NCBI GenBank assembly: GCA_964650945.1
Contig: CAZYXU010000004.1
Coordinates: forward strand, 1-64,000
Direction of reading: 5' to 3'
From: JAXGPF01 sp964650945
Lineage (GTDB): Bacteria > Verrucomicrobiota > Kiritimatiellia > JAAZAB01
DNA: 64,000 nt
The position numbers and the translations under genes were made by a program. The notes under the pieces were generated by a model, which was not told the origin of the DNA, made no database searches, and saw only the letters and a list, made by a program, of their open reading frames with translations. Shown here one piece after another: positions 26,467-33,975 of the stretch. Every line of letters starts with the position of its first letter. The first letter of the stretch is position 1.

Positions 26467-27954
26467 ATGAGCAATAATAACAACATAACCACCACTTCAT
26501 TTGACTCATCGGAAAGCGGCATCTTCGGCGATGTGCTGAACGGCCGCGCGCCGGTTGCGCCGTTAAAAATCGGATTGCTTGGACTGGGATATTTCGAGTA
26601 CTGGCGCATGTATCCCCGGCTGCGTGAGATTGTCTGCGCTGACCTTGACGGACTTTTTGCCCGTCTGCAAACAGCCTTGCACGACTGCGATCTGGTTTAT
26701 CCCGGCATGGTGGATACGCTGGATCGGGCCGAGGCCGCCGGCGCCGATTTTGCTGCGCAACATATTGATGTGATCGTGGTTGCCGAAGGCACCTATACGC
26801 CGGATTTCATCACCCTGCACGCCATCAACCGTGCCGGTGGCGCACCGCGGATTATCATGCTGAACACCCAAACCGGCCATGATGTCGCGCCGGACGACGA
26901 TTACATGGCCACCATGCGCAACAGCGCACTGATCGGAATTTCCCAGCTAACGGGATCATTCCGCAAAATGCAAAAGTCATACGAGGTCATTTGCGGCGAA
27001 ATCGCCGATCCCGCCATCTTCGATCAGATCAATCAACAAGTAAAGGTATGGCAAGCCGTCAAGAAATTGCAATCCAGCACGTTTGGCCTGATCGGCAATG
27101 TATTTCGCGGTATGTATGACCTGGAATTCGACAAGGCCAAAGTCAAAGGTTTTTTAGGGCCGGAAGTAATGACCATCCAGTCCGAACACTTGCTGCATAT
27201 CTGGCGCAATATAACGCCGGATGCCGCCCGAAGCGCCGCCGGACAACTGGCAAAGCGCTTTAAAACCCGGAATATCACGGCGGACGACTTGGGAAACTCC
27301 TGCCGGCTTGCCCTTGCGTTGAAAGAACTCTGCTTCAAATACAACCTGGACGGTTTGTGTTTCCTCGGCCAACACTACCTGGAAAAAATGACTGGCGCGC
27401 CGGCGCGGCTGGGCGCATCCCTGCTCTTGGAAAGCGAACGGGTCATGACAACCTGTGAAGGAGATATTGCCGGCTTGGTGATGATGCAACTGATGTATGA
27501 GTTCACCGGCAATATTCCACTGCAGGCGGAATGGGGCCAATTCGATCTCCGTCACAATGCCCTGTTCATGCTGGGGCACGGAATTGCGGCCGCGACACTG
27601 GCACAGAATGACGCGGCCGTAACACTGACAGGCGCGCCGGAGGAATGGGGTTTTATAGGCAACGGCGTGAATTACGAAATGATTATGAAACCCGGCCCGG
27701 TGACCATGGGACACATTTTGAACGCCGGCGAGAGCTGGCGGATGTTCATTTCCGAGGGCGAAGCAATCGATTTCCCATGCCTGCCTTGCAATGAAATCCA
27801 CGCCATGATCAAGCTGACCACCCCGGTTCAGGAATACCTCACAAAAGTGTTGCGTCAAGGTGTGGCACATCATGTCATCATTGTGCACGGACATGTTGCC
27901 GGGCAATTGCGGCAGGCAGCCGCGGCGATGCGTGTTGAACAATTTACCATCTAA
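26467..27954 (+). CDS. L-fucose/L-arabinose isomerase-like protein
   Basis: About 495 residues with the three-domain layout of L-fucose and L-arabinose isomerases: an N-terminal Rossmann-like part (LKIGLLGLGYFEYWRMY), a middle part with LQSSTFGLIGNVFRGMYDLEFD, and a C-terminal beta-barrel. Candidate metal ligands are in LLLESERVMTTCEGDIAG and ELTGNIPL-like positions, plus the His of MLGHGIAA. It probably interconverts an aldose and a ketose or binds such a sugar. The start at 26467 is preferred to 26419, which lies within the previous gene. Confidence 0.8.
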   Translation: MSNNNNITTTSFDSSESGIFGDVLNGRAPVAPLKIGLLGLGYFEYWRMYPRLREIVCADLDGLFARLQTALHDCDLVYPGMVDTLDRAEAAGADFAAQHIDVIVVAEGTYTPDFITLHAINRAGGAPRIIMLNTQTGHDVAPDDDYMATMRNSALIGISQLTGSFRKMQKSYEVICGEIADPAIFDQINQQVKVWQAVKKLQSSTFGLIGNVFRGMYDLEFDKAKVKGFLGPEVMTIQSEHLLHIWRNITPDAARSAAGQLAKRFKTRNITADDLGNSCRLALALKELCFKYNLDGLCFLGQHYLEKMTGAPARLGASLLLESERVMTTCEGDIAGLVMMQLMYEFTGNIPLQAEWGQFDLRHNALFMLGHGIAAATLAQNDAAVTLTGAPEEWGFIGNGVNYEMIMKPGPVTMGHILNAGESWRMFISEGEAIDFPCLPCNEIHAMIKLTTPVQEYLTKVLRQGVAHHVIIVHGHVAGQLRQAAAAMRVEQFTI

Positions 27955-27968
27955 ATGGAATCATCTCC

Positions 27969-29135
27969 ATGTCAAAAATCACAAAATCGGAATTTGAAAC
28001 ACGCATCCAAACCATCCAGGCAGGAATGGCCGAAGCGAAACTGGACGCGTTGATGGTCTATGGCGATGAATACCGCAAAGAAAACCTGCGATATGTATGC
28101 AATTTCTGGCCGATTTTCGAGCGCGCCGCCTGCTTCATCCCCCGGCAAGGCGCGCCGGTCGTAGCCGGCGCGCCGGAAGGCGAAAAATACGCCCGGGAAA
28201 TGTCCGTTTGGGACGATATCCGTAATTTGCGTGAATTCGCCTGCGTCTCCGTGCCGGAAGAAATTGATTATCCACTCGCCAAATTCTCATCATTGAAAGA
28301 AGTCATCGCCAAAATCCTGGACAGCGGCAAAACACTGGGGATTGTCGGAACTTGGGACATCCCCGCCCCGATTATGGATCGGATCAAGATCGCGGCTGGA
28401 AGCGCCCAAATTGTTGACAGCGCCGCGATCATCAACAAGGCCCGGATCATCAAATCACCCGCGGAAATCGCCTGTTTGCGGGAGGCCGGACGCCAGGCAT
28501 GTGCCGGATACAAAAAACTCATTGAATTTGCCGTGCCGGGCAATACCGAAACCATGGCCGCCGGCGCCGCCGAGGGCACGGCGCGCATGGCCGGCGCCGA
28601 AGATATCAATTTTACCGTCTTCGGCAGTGGCGTGCGCGCCGCCACCATCATTGGCCGGGCAACCAATAAAATCATCCGTGACGGCGACATGATCATGGCC
28701 GCGATGGCCGTCCAATACGAGGGTTATGTGGCCACTGTGGAATACCCGTTTGTCGCCGGCAACCCCACCGCCGGACAAAAGCGCTTTTTAAACGCCTTGT
28801 TCGAGGCCGCCGAAACGCAACAACGTTTTCTTAAAGACGGTGTTATTGCGGGCGAAATGGTCCGGTCAGTCAAGGCGGTATTCCAAAAACATGGCTTGTC
28901 GCAATACGACGTATATCCGCCCATGCACGGCATCGGCCTGGCCGAGGCGGAATCGCCATACCCCGATGAAAAAGCCGAGTACCCGCTAAAAGCCGGCATG
29001 TGCGTTAATTCCGATGTCAGCCTGTTCGGTCATCCGGATGGATCGAACCGGATTGAAGAAGGTTTTGTTGTCACGACAACCGGTCCGGAATCCCTGACTC
29101 CGTATATTCGGGAACTGGTGGCAAGGAGCATCTAA
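27969..29135 (+). CDS. M24-fold (Xaa-Pro peptidase/creatinase-like) protein with altered metal site
   Basis: 388 residues: creatinase N-terminal domain (about 1-135) and M24 pita-bread domain (about 150-385). The conserved His is in YPPMHGIGLAE and the final Glu in RIEEGFVVTTTG. The two Asp of the usual D-x-G...D motif are replaced (MAAMAVQYEGYVATVEY), and the first Glu position reads VNSDVSLF. A normal dinuclear metal centre is therefore unlikely. Creatinase itself works without metal, so this could be an amidinohydrolase-like or a non-catalytic member. Starts 14 bases after the isomerase-like gene. Confidence 0.85.
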   Translation: MSKITKSEFETRIQTIQAGMAEAKLDALMVYGDEYRKENLRYVCNFWPIFERAACFIPRQGAPVVAGAPEGEKYAREMSVWDDIRNLREFACVSVPEEIDYPLAKFSSLKEVIAKILDSGKTLGIVGTWDIPAPIMDRIKIAAGSAQIVDSAAIINKARIIKSPAEIACLREAGRQACAGYKKLIEFAVPGNTETMAAGAAEGTARMAGAEDINFTVFGSGVRAATIIGRATNKIIRDGDMIMAAMAVQYEGYVATVEYPFVAGNPTAGQKRFLNALFEAAETQQRFLKDGVIAGEMVRSVKAVFQKHGLSQYDVYPPMHGIGLAEAESPYPDEKAEYPLKAGMCVNSDVSLFGHPDGSNRIEEGFVVTTTGPESLTPYIRELVARSI

Positions 29136-29188
29136 CCGTTAGCCAAACAATTCTAATCCATCGACATAATCCCAAGGAAGCAGGCAAA

Positions 29189-29557
29189 ATGAACGGCGGC
29201 GCGAAAACCTGGTATTTTCCGGACGGTTACCTGCCGGAGAAAAACAACAGCGGCCCGATGGAAGCGCATGAGGCATTGATGCTCTTCAACACGAACAATG
29301 AAGCGGCGCTAATCATGATTGACGTGTATTTTTCCGACAGCGCGCCGGCGAAAGACATAGCGGTCGAGGTGGCGCCGGAACGGATCAAGACCTTGCGGTT
29401 GGATCATCCGCAGGATTTAGGCGGATTGAAAATTCCACCGCTCACCCAATATGCGCTCCGGATCAGGTCTAACATTAATATTGTCGCACAATTCGGCCGT
29501 CTGGATACCACCCAGTCCAACATGGCGTACTACACCGGTCAGGGATATCATGCATAG
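29189..29557 (+). CDS. ASRT-family (sensory rhodopsin transducer-like) small beta protein
   Basis: 122 residues. The opening G-KTWYFPDGYLP and the stretches SGPMEAHEALMLFNTNN, VYFSDSAPAKDI and AQFGRLDTTQSNMAYYT match the family of the Anabaena sensory rhodopsin transducer, a small beta-sandwich that oligomerises. Most members occur without a rhodopsin and are suspected to bind sugars or related small molecules; no rhodopsin is here. An AAGGA box lies upstream. Its place after an isomerase-like and an M24-like gene supports a metabolic role. Confidence 0.8.
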   Translation: MNGGAKTWYFPDGYLPEKNNSGPMEAHEALMLFNTNNEAALIMIDVYFSDSAPAKDIAVEVAPERIKTLRLDHPQDLGGLKIPPLTQYALRIRSNINIVAQFGRLDTTQSNMAYYTGQGYHA

Positions 29558-29617
29558 AATAATCGCCGGAATATCTCATAAAACCGCAAAGAACCCAAAA
29601 AAAAGGAGTGCGGGATA

Positions 29618-30790
29618 GTGCCATCGCGATCAAAATATCGAGCCACACCAATGCCGGATGCTTCGTTGTGGGTGCAAAGCTATTACAAGGACCAACACCT
29701 GACCCGTGAGGAAGTGTCGAACATATCCGGCGCCTCCGACGTCTATCACAATTGGTGGCGCCGCGTCTCGCCGGATAACGGGCGCACCTGGTCGGACCCG
29801 GTTCCGATAACCGAGCCCCTGCCGGGTGTCCCGTTGCAACAAACCTTGTCGGGCGGGGGGATGGTTGTTTATCCGCAAATTGTGGCCGCCGATCCGCGCA
29901 CCGGGAAGTGTTACAAGTTCCAGATGCAACGGCTTTTCCCGGGACACAAATCGTTTGAATACAAACAAATCAAGTCGTGTGAACTGATTGACCATGTGTT
30001 TGTGACGGAACAGGATGGCCCACCGCGCCTGTTACGTTATGAAGATGGCCCGGAATGCGATTGGCGGGCGCCTTTTGATTCGGCATATTGCCGCACGAAC
30101 CGGGCCTATTTCGGCGTGAACGCCGAAATTGAACCAGACGGCGCCGTTCTTTTTGCGGTCACAGCTCCCGTTTGGCGTGGCACCGGTCCGCTGAATGGAA
30201 TTTGCCTGTTCCGGCGCGACCCGGTCTCCGGTCAATGGTTGTCTTCCAATGTCGTGTTTATCAATCCCGACTGGTCTGCGCGCGGATTGATGGAGCCCAG
30301 CGTTGCCCGGCTGAAAAGCGGAAATATTTTGGTTGTCTGCCGCGGATCCGACACGGCCAGCACACCGGGCCGGAAATGGTTTGTTTATTCGACCGACAAC
30401 GGGCGCACATTAAGCGACGTTCAGGAACTTCGCTATGATGACGGCACGCGGTTTTATTCCCCTTCATCCATGCATCGGTTGATCCGCAGTGCGCGCAACG
30501 GTGTGTTATATTGGATTGCCAACATTGTGCCAGCCCCCCCCAGCGGTAATGCGCCACGCTATCCGCTGGTGATCGCGCACATGGATGAGGCACGCATGGC
30601 GGTGGTCAAATCCCGTCTGGAGACGATAGACGACAAGGCTCCAAACGATCCGGATATTCTGCAACTCTCCAATTTCTGCGCAATGGAAGATCGTGAAACG
30701 AATAACATTGAAATATTAATGACCCGCTGGGGTGAAATCCCGGGACGCAAATGGCACGGCGACTGTTATCGGTATGTTTATACGCCCTGA
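29618..30790 (+). CDS. BNR-repeat/sialidase-like protein 1
   Basis: 390 residues with Asp-box motifs of the sialidase beta-propeller (SPDNGRTWSDP near 48; STDNGRTLSD near 258) and a GLMEPSVARLKSGNILVVCRG block typical of exo-alpha-sialidase relatives. There is no signal peptide. The start is GTG behind AGGAG (29604-29608). It could cleave or bind an acidic or deoxy sugar; true sialidase residues were not all located, so the substrate stays open. Confidence 0.82.
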   Translation: MPSRSKYRATPMPDASLWVQSYYKDQHLTREEVSNISGASDVYHNWWRRVSPDNGRTWSDPVPITEPLPGVPLQQTLSGGGMVVYPQIVAADPRTGKCYKFQMQRLFPGHKSFEYKQIKSCELIDHVFVTEQDGPPRLLRYEDGPECDWRAPFDSAYCRTNRAYFGVNAEIEPDGAVLFAVTAPVWRGTGPLNGICLFRRDPVSGQWLSSNVVFINPDWSARGLMEPSVARLKSGNILVVCRGSDTASTPGRKWFVYSTDNGRTLSDVQELRYDDGTRFYSPSSMHRLIRSARNGVLYWIANIVPAPPSGNAPRYPLVIAHMDEARMAVVKSRLETIDDKAPNDPDILQLSNFCAMEDRETNNIEILMTRWGEIPGRKWHGDCYRYVYTP

Positions 30791-30820
30791 CCCTGCTGTC
30801 CGGTTTAAAACCCTGGTGAG

Positions 30821-30857
30821 CCAATTTCAAAAGTCTGAAAATTGGTGATTTAATATT
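30821..30857 (+). terminator. Possible terminator after the first BNR gene
   Basis: CCAATTT (30821-30827) and AAATTGG (30839-30845) form a seven-pair stem with an 11-base loop, followed by a T-rich but mixed tract (TGATTTAATATTT). It would separate the cassette from the secreted hydrolases. Confidence 0.4.
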
Positions 30858-30872
30858 TGAGGTAATTTAATA

Positions 30873-31019
30873 ATGAAGGTAACAGCTCGGTCTCCTGACG
30901 TGCTTGTCTTCTTTGTGTCGCGCGACACACTGGCCAAACTCGTGCCGCGGAATGTAATCCATCTCGATCATCATTGTACCGGACAGCAGTGGTTTGATAC
31001 GATTGAACCGTCAGAGTAA
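30873..31019 (+). CDS. Possible 48-residue protein, or remnant of a larger gene
   Basis: An ATG with GAGGTAA eight bases upstream opens a 48-codon frame ending at 31019 (starts MKVTARSPDVLVFFVSRDTL). The composition (LVFFVSRDT, VIHLDHHC) looks like a fragment of a folded domain. Its stop lies inside the left copy of the direct repeat that flanks the GH16 gene. I do not recognise it; either a short gene or the tail of one destroyed by rearrangement. Confidence 0.35.
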   Translation: MKVTARSPDVLVFFVSRDTLAKLVPRNVIHLDHHCTGQQWFDTIEPSE

Positions 31020-31061
31020 ATTTATCAATATCAAATTTCAGTGGACTTTTGAAAGTAACTC
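31016..31061 (+). repeat. Direct repeat, left copy (flanks GH16)
   Basis: Starts GTAAATTTATCAATATC and contains ATCAAATTTC-A-GTGGACTTTTGAAA. It matches 32182-32226 with one indel and a few substitutions. It ends four bases before the GH16 start codon. Confidence 0.85.
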
Positions 31062-31065
31062 AAGC

Positions 31066-32055
31066 ATGCACGCTATGCGAAAAATAATCCCCGGTATCCT
31101 GCTGGTGATCTTGTCCGTATCCGCGGCCCATGCCTTGCCGCCTGTTCTCGCGCAGGGCTGGCATCTGGTGTGGTCCGACGAATTCACGGGCGTGGCGCTG
31201 GACGGAACGAAATGGGAGCACGCTCCCGAGTGGAAGAGAAGAGAGAACCAGTGGTGGTCGGATCAGGACGCCTATTTGGACGGAACTAACAATCTGGTTC
31301 TGCGCATGCGGCGCAACGACGGTGCGATCTACGCCGGCGCCATCCGGACCAGGAGAGATTGGCCGTATGACGGCCAGATCTTATTCGAACGTAAGCATGG
31401 CTATTTCGAGATCCGGACGACCTTACCCGTGATCCCGAACGCCTGGGGGGCATTCTGGATGGTGCCGTCCGGATCCAATCCCTATACGGTCACGAATGGC
31501 AGCGATGGTTCCGAGATCGACATTTTCGAGACCATTCATTCCACCCAAGGCTGGATCAATCACGCCATCTACTGGGGTGCTTACGGGGCCAGCAAAGATG
31601 TGACGAACAAGCCCGGTCTTTACGAGGGCTACCACACCGTCGGGCTGCTCTGGACGGACAACGAGTACCGCTTCTATGTAGATGACGAGGAGACGTGGCG
31701 CACCACGGCCAATAATGGCGTCATGCAGGTGCCAGCCTATTTGAAGATCACGATGGAAGCGAATCCGGGCGCATACGACCATTTAGCCACGCCCAAGACC
31801 ATGCTGGTGGACTACGTCCGAGTCTATGCGCCGGTCCCGCCCGCCGGGAGCATCATTAGTATTGCCGCCGACAGCGGCCACACCTTTCTGCAACGGCGAG
31901 GCGCTTGGTCCAATCTTCTCTGTATGGTAGATTCCGATGCTCGCACCGATTTGCTTTTGACCATGGCCGGGCTGCAGCGCGGACTGATGAAATTGAGTCA
32001 ACAACTTTCGATTTTTCAGGCATCATTAAAAACACACATCGTTTTTTACAAATAA
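31066..32055 (+). CDS. Secreted family-16 glycoside hydrolase (beta-glucanase-like)
   Basis: About 329 residues. Signal peptide to about residue 25 (ILLVILSVSAAHA). The GH16 domain (about 30-270) shows WSDEFTG, the catalytic GSEIDIFET with Glu150, Asp152 and Glu155, and the closing MLVDYVRVY strand. It should hydrolyse internal beta-1,3/1,4 links in a laminarin-, agar- or carrageenan-like polymer outside the cell. The last 55 residues do not look like GH16 and may be read-through into non-coding DNA; the stop is five bases before the structured repeat. Starts at 31075 and 30994 are possible. Confidence 0.9.
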   Translation: MHAMRKIIPGILLVILSVSAAHALPPVLAQGWHLVWSDEFTGVALDGTKWEHAPEWKRRENQWWSDQDAYLDGTNNLVLRMRRNDGAIYAGAIRTRRDWPYDGQILFERKHGYFEIRTTLPVIPNAWGAFWMVPSGSNPYTVTNGSDGSEIDIFETIHSTQGWINHAIYWGAYGASKDVTNKPGLYEGYHTVGLLWTDNEYRFYVDDEETWRTTANNGVMQVPAYLKITMEANPGAYDHLATPKTMLVDYVRVYAPVPPAGSIISIAADSGHTFLQRRGAWSNLLCMVDSDARTDLLLTMAGLQRGLMKLSQQLSIFQASLKTHIVFYK

Positions 32056-32060
32056 AAGAT

Positions 32061-32182
32061 CGCCCTGCGGGCGAGGCCATTATGCCGCAACTGCTGTGTT
32101 GGCAAGGGCTTGGAGCATATGAATACACCGGCGCCCTTGCCGCCGCGCATCGGCGGCATGCTGACCTCATCACAGATTCAGG
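32061..32182. repeat. Structured dispersed repeat, copy A (122 bp)
   Basis: Aligns without gaps to 53041-53162; by eye I count 100 of 122 identical positions. Potential hairpins: CGCCC-TGC-GGGCG at the left end, GGCAAGGGC (32101-32109) with GCCCTTGCC (32133-32141), and GCCGCCG-CGCAT-CGGCGGC (32139-32157, overlapping the second stem by three bases). Directly downstream of the GH16 gene; its right end abuts the direct repeat at 32182. Confidence 0.85.
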
Positions 32183-32226
32183 TAAATTTTAAACATCAAA
32201 TTTCGGTGGACTTTTGAAAACAACTT
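32182..32226 (+). repeat. Direct repeat, right copy (flanks GH16)
   Basis: Starts GTAAATTTTAAACATC and contains ATCAAATTTC-G-GTGGACTTTTGAAA; matches 31016-31061. Together the two copies bracket the GH16 gene and copy A of the structured repeat, about 1.2 kb. Confidence 0.85.
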
Positions 32227-32327
32227 AATATTATCGAAAAACGACAGGACGGATTTTAGAATGACTGGTATGCGGATTAAATTCGGCCGGCACGGGTGCT
32301 AAAAACCGTAAGCAGGAGGAAGCAGAC

Positions 32328-33926
32328 ATGAAAAGGTATGTTTTGGGTTGCCGCATCATTGTGGTCGCGTTGGCCTACCATATGCTGGCGCTCGGCTTGT
32401 GTCCCGCGTGGGCGCAAATGACCGCTTATGTGTCGCTCGACGGCGACAACTCGTCCGGCAGCAGTTGGGCGACGGCCTTCAATACGATCGCCGCCGGTAT
32501 CGCGCATGCCGTGGGGCCAACAAATGTCGTGCTGGTGTCCAACGGGGTTTACAACGTCAGTGCCCAGATCTATGTCAGCAGCGCCATCACCCTCACAAGT
32601 TTGAACGGACGCGCATGGACATCCATCAACGGGGGCGGCATCACGCGGTGCCTGCATTTGAATCATGCGGACGCCGTGGTGGATGGCTTTACCATCTCCA
32701 ACGGGCTGGCGGAGTCCACCTCATACAACGACAGCGGCGGCGGCGTACGATTGACCCGGGGGCTGCTGCGCAATTGCGAGGTCCGCGACAACATCGCCAA
32801 TCGTTACGGCGGGGGAGTGTGTTTCGATCAGGTTTCGACCAATGCCACGGTGTTGGATTGCATCATCGCCAATAATCAAACCACCAACACGGATACCTAC
32901 TCGTTTGGCGGCGGCATTTACCTCCAGGGGACAGGCTCGATCGTCCGCGGCGCCAAGATCGCCGGCAACACGGCGCTGCTGCGCGGCGGGGGCATCTTTG
33001 CCACGCGGGGCCAGAATCTGCTGATCGCCGACTGCATCGTCAGCAACAATACCAGCACCGGCGTTTTTATTGACAATTCATGGCCGTTGAGCGGCGTTCT
33101 GGTTACGAATTGCAACGTGGTTAATAACAGCCTCGTTGGGGTGTACTTCGCTTATGGCGCAGGCGGCACCGTGATCGACTCTACCATCAGCCACAATGCC
33201 CGCGGGATTATGTTCAACGGCACCACTAACTTTGTCGCCCTGGCAAAGAATTGCATGATTTTCAATAATTCCAATGCGACGGACGTATGCGGCGGGGTGT
33301 ATTTCAACCAGGCCGGCACGGCGCAGAACTGCATGATTGTCTCCAATTATTCGAATTATGATGGCGGCGGCGTGTATATGACCAGAGGCGGGCGCCTGCT
33401 CAATTGCCTGGTCGCCCAGAATACGGCCAATCCCGCCGGCCGCTATGGCGGCGGCGTGCTGATGCATACCATGAACCTGGACAACGGATCGGGCATCAGC
33501 GCCTGCACGATTGTCGGCAACACCGCCCGTAACGGCGGCGGGCTGTCTTTCTTTGTTTCAACCAACACCGATTTCGTGGTAAACAGCATCATTGCCAGCA
33601 ATACCGCCAGCGTGTCCGGGAACGACCTGTACGATTATGCCACGCAGAGTTCCAACGCGTTTTTCCATAGCTGTATTCAAGTGGCCAGCCTGGCGCAGGG
33701 TAAGAACAATATTACCAACCGCGACCCACAATTCGTGTCGTCGGCAACCGATGACTTCCGCCTGCAGGCGAATTCGCCCTGCATCAATGCCGGCATTAAT
33801 CAGATGGGATGGATGGCGGGGGCCGAGGACCTTGACGGCTATTCCCGCATTGATCGTTACAGTGGCATTGTGGATATGGGCTGTTACGAATACCGGATCG
33901 CCGGCACGATGATCATGCTCCGGTAG
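32328..33926 (+). CDS. Secreted right-handed beta-helix protein (choice-of-anchor Q type)
   Basis: 532 residues. Signal peptide 1 to about 29 (ends LCPAWAQ). The mature start AYVSLDGDNSSGSSWATAF and the repeated short turns (NCMIFNN, CMIVSNYS, GGGVYMTRGG) indicate a parallel beta-helix; the C-terminal DLDGYSRIDR...VDMGCYEY block is the same closing module as in the protein at 96-1817. AGGAGG lies eight bases before the ATG. It probably binds or cleaves a polysaccharide at the cell surface. No catalytic residues assigned. Confidence 0.87.
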   Translation: MKRYVLGCRIIVVALAYHMLALGLCPAWAQMTAYVSLDGDNSSGSSWATAFNTIAAGIAHAVGPTNVVLVSNGVYNVSAQIYVSSAITLTSLNGRAWTSINGGGITRCLHLNHADAVVDGFTISNGLAESTSYNDSGGGVRLTRGLLRNCEVRDNIANRYGGGVCFDQVSTNATVLDCIIANNQTTNTDTYSFGGGIYLQGTGSIVRGAKIAGNTALLRGGGIFATRGQNLLIADCIVSNNTSTGVFIDNSWPLSGVLVTNCNVVNNSLVGVYFAYGAGGTVIDSTISHNARGIMFNGTTNFVALAKNCMIFNNSNATDVCGGVYFNQAGTAQNCMIVSNYSNYDGGGVYMTRGGRLLNCLVAQNTANPAGRYGGGVLMHTMNLDNGSGISACTIVGNTARNGGGLSFFVSTNTDFVVNSIIASNTASVSGNDLYDYATQSSNAFFHSCIQVASLAQGKNNITNRDPQFVSSATDDFRLQANSPCINAGINQMGWMAGAEDLDGYSRIDRYSGIVDMGCYEYRIAGTMIMLR

Positions 33927-33975
33927 TCAACGCATTGCCTGGCATGCCGGGGCCGTCCAAGGAGGAAATACGATT

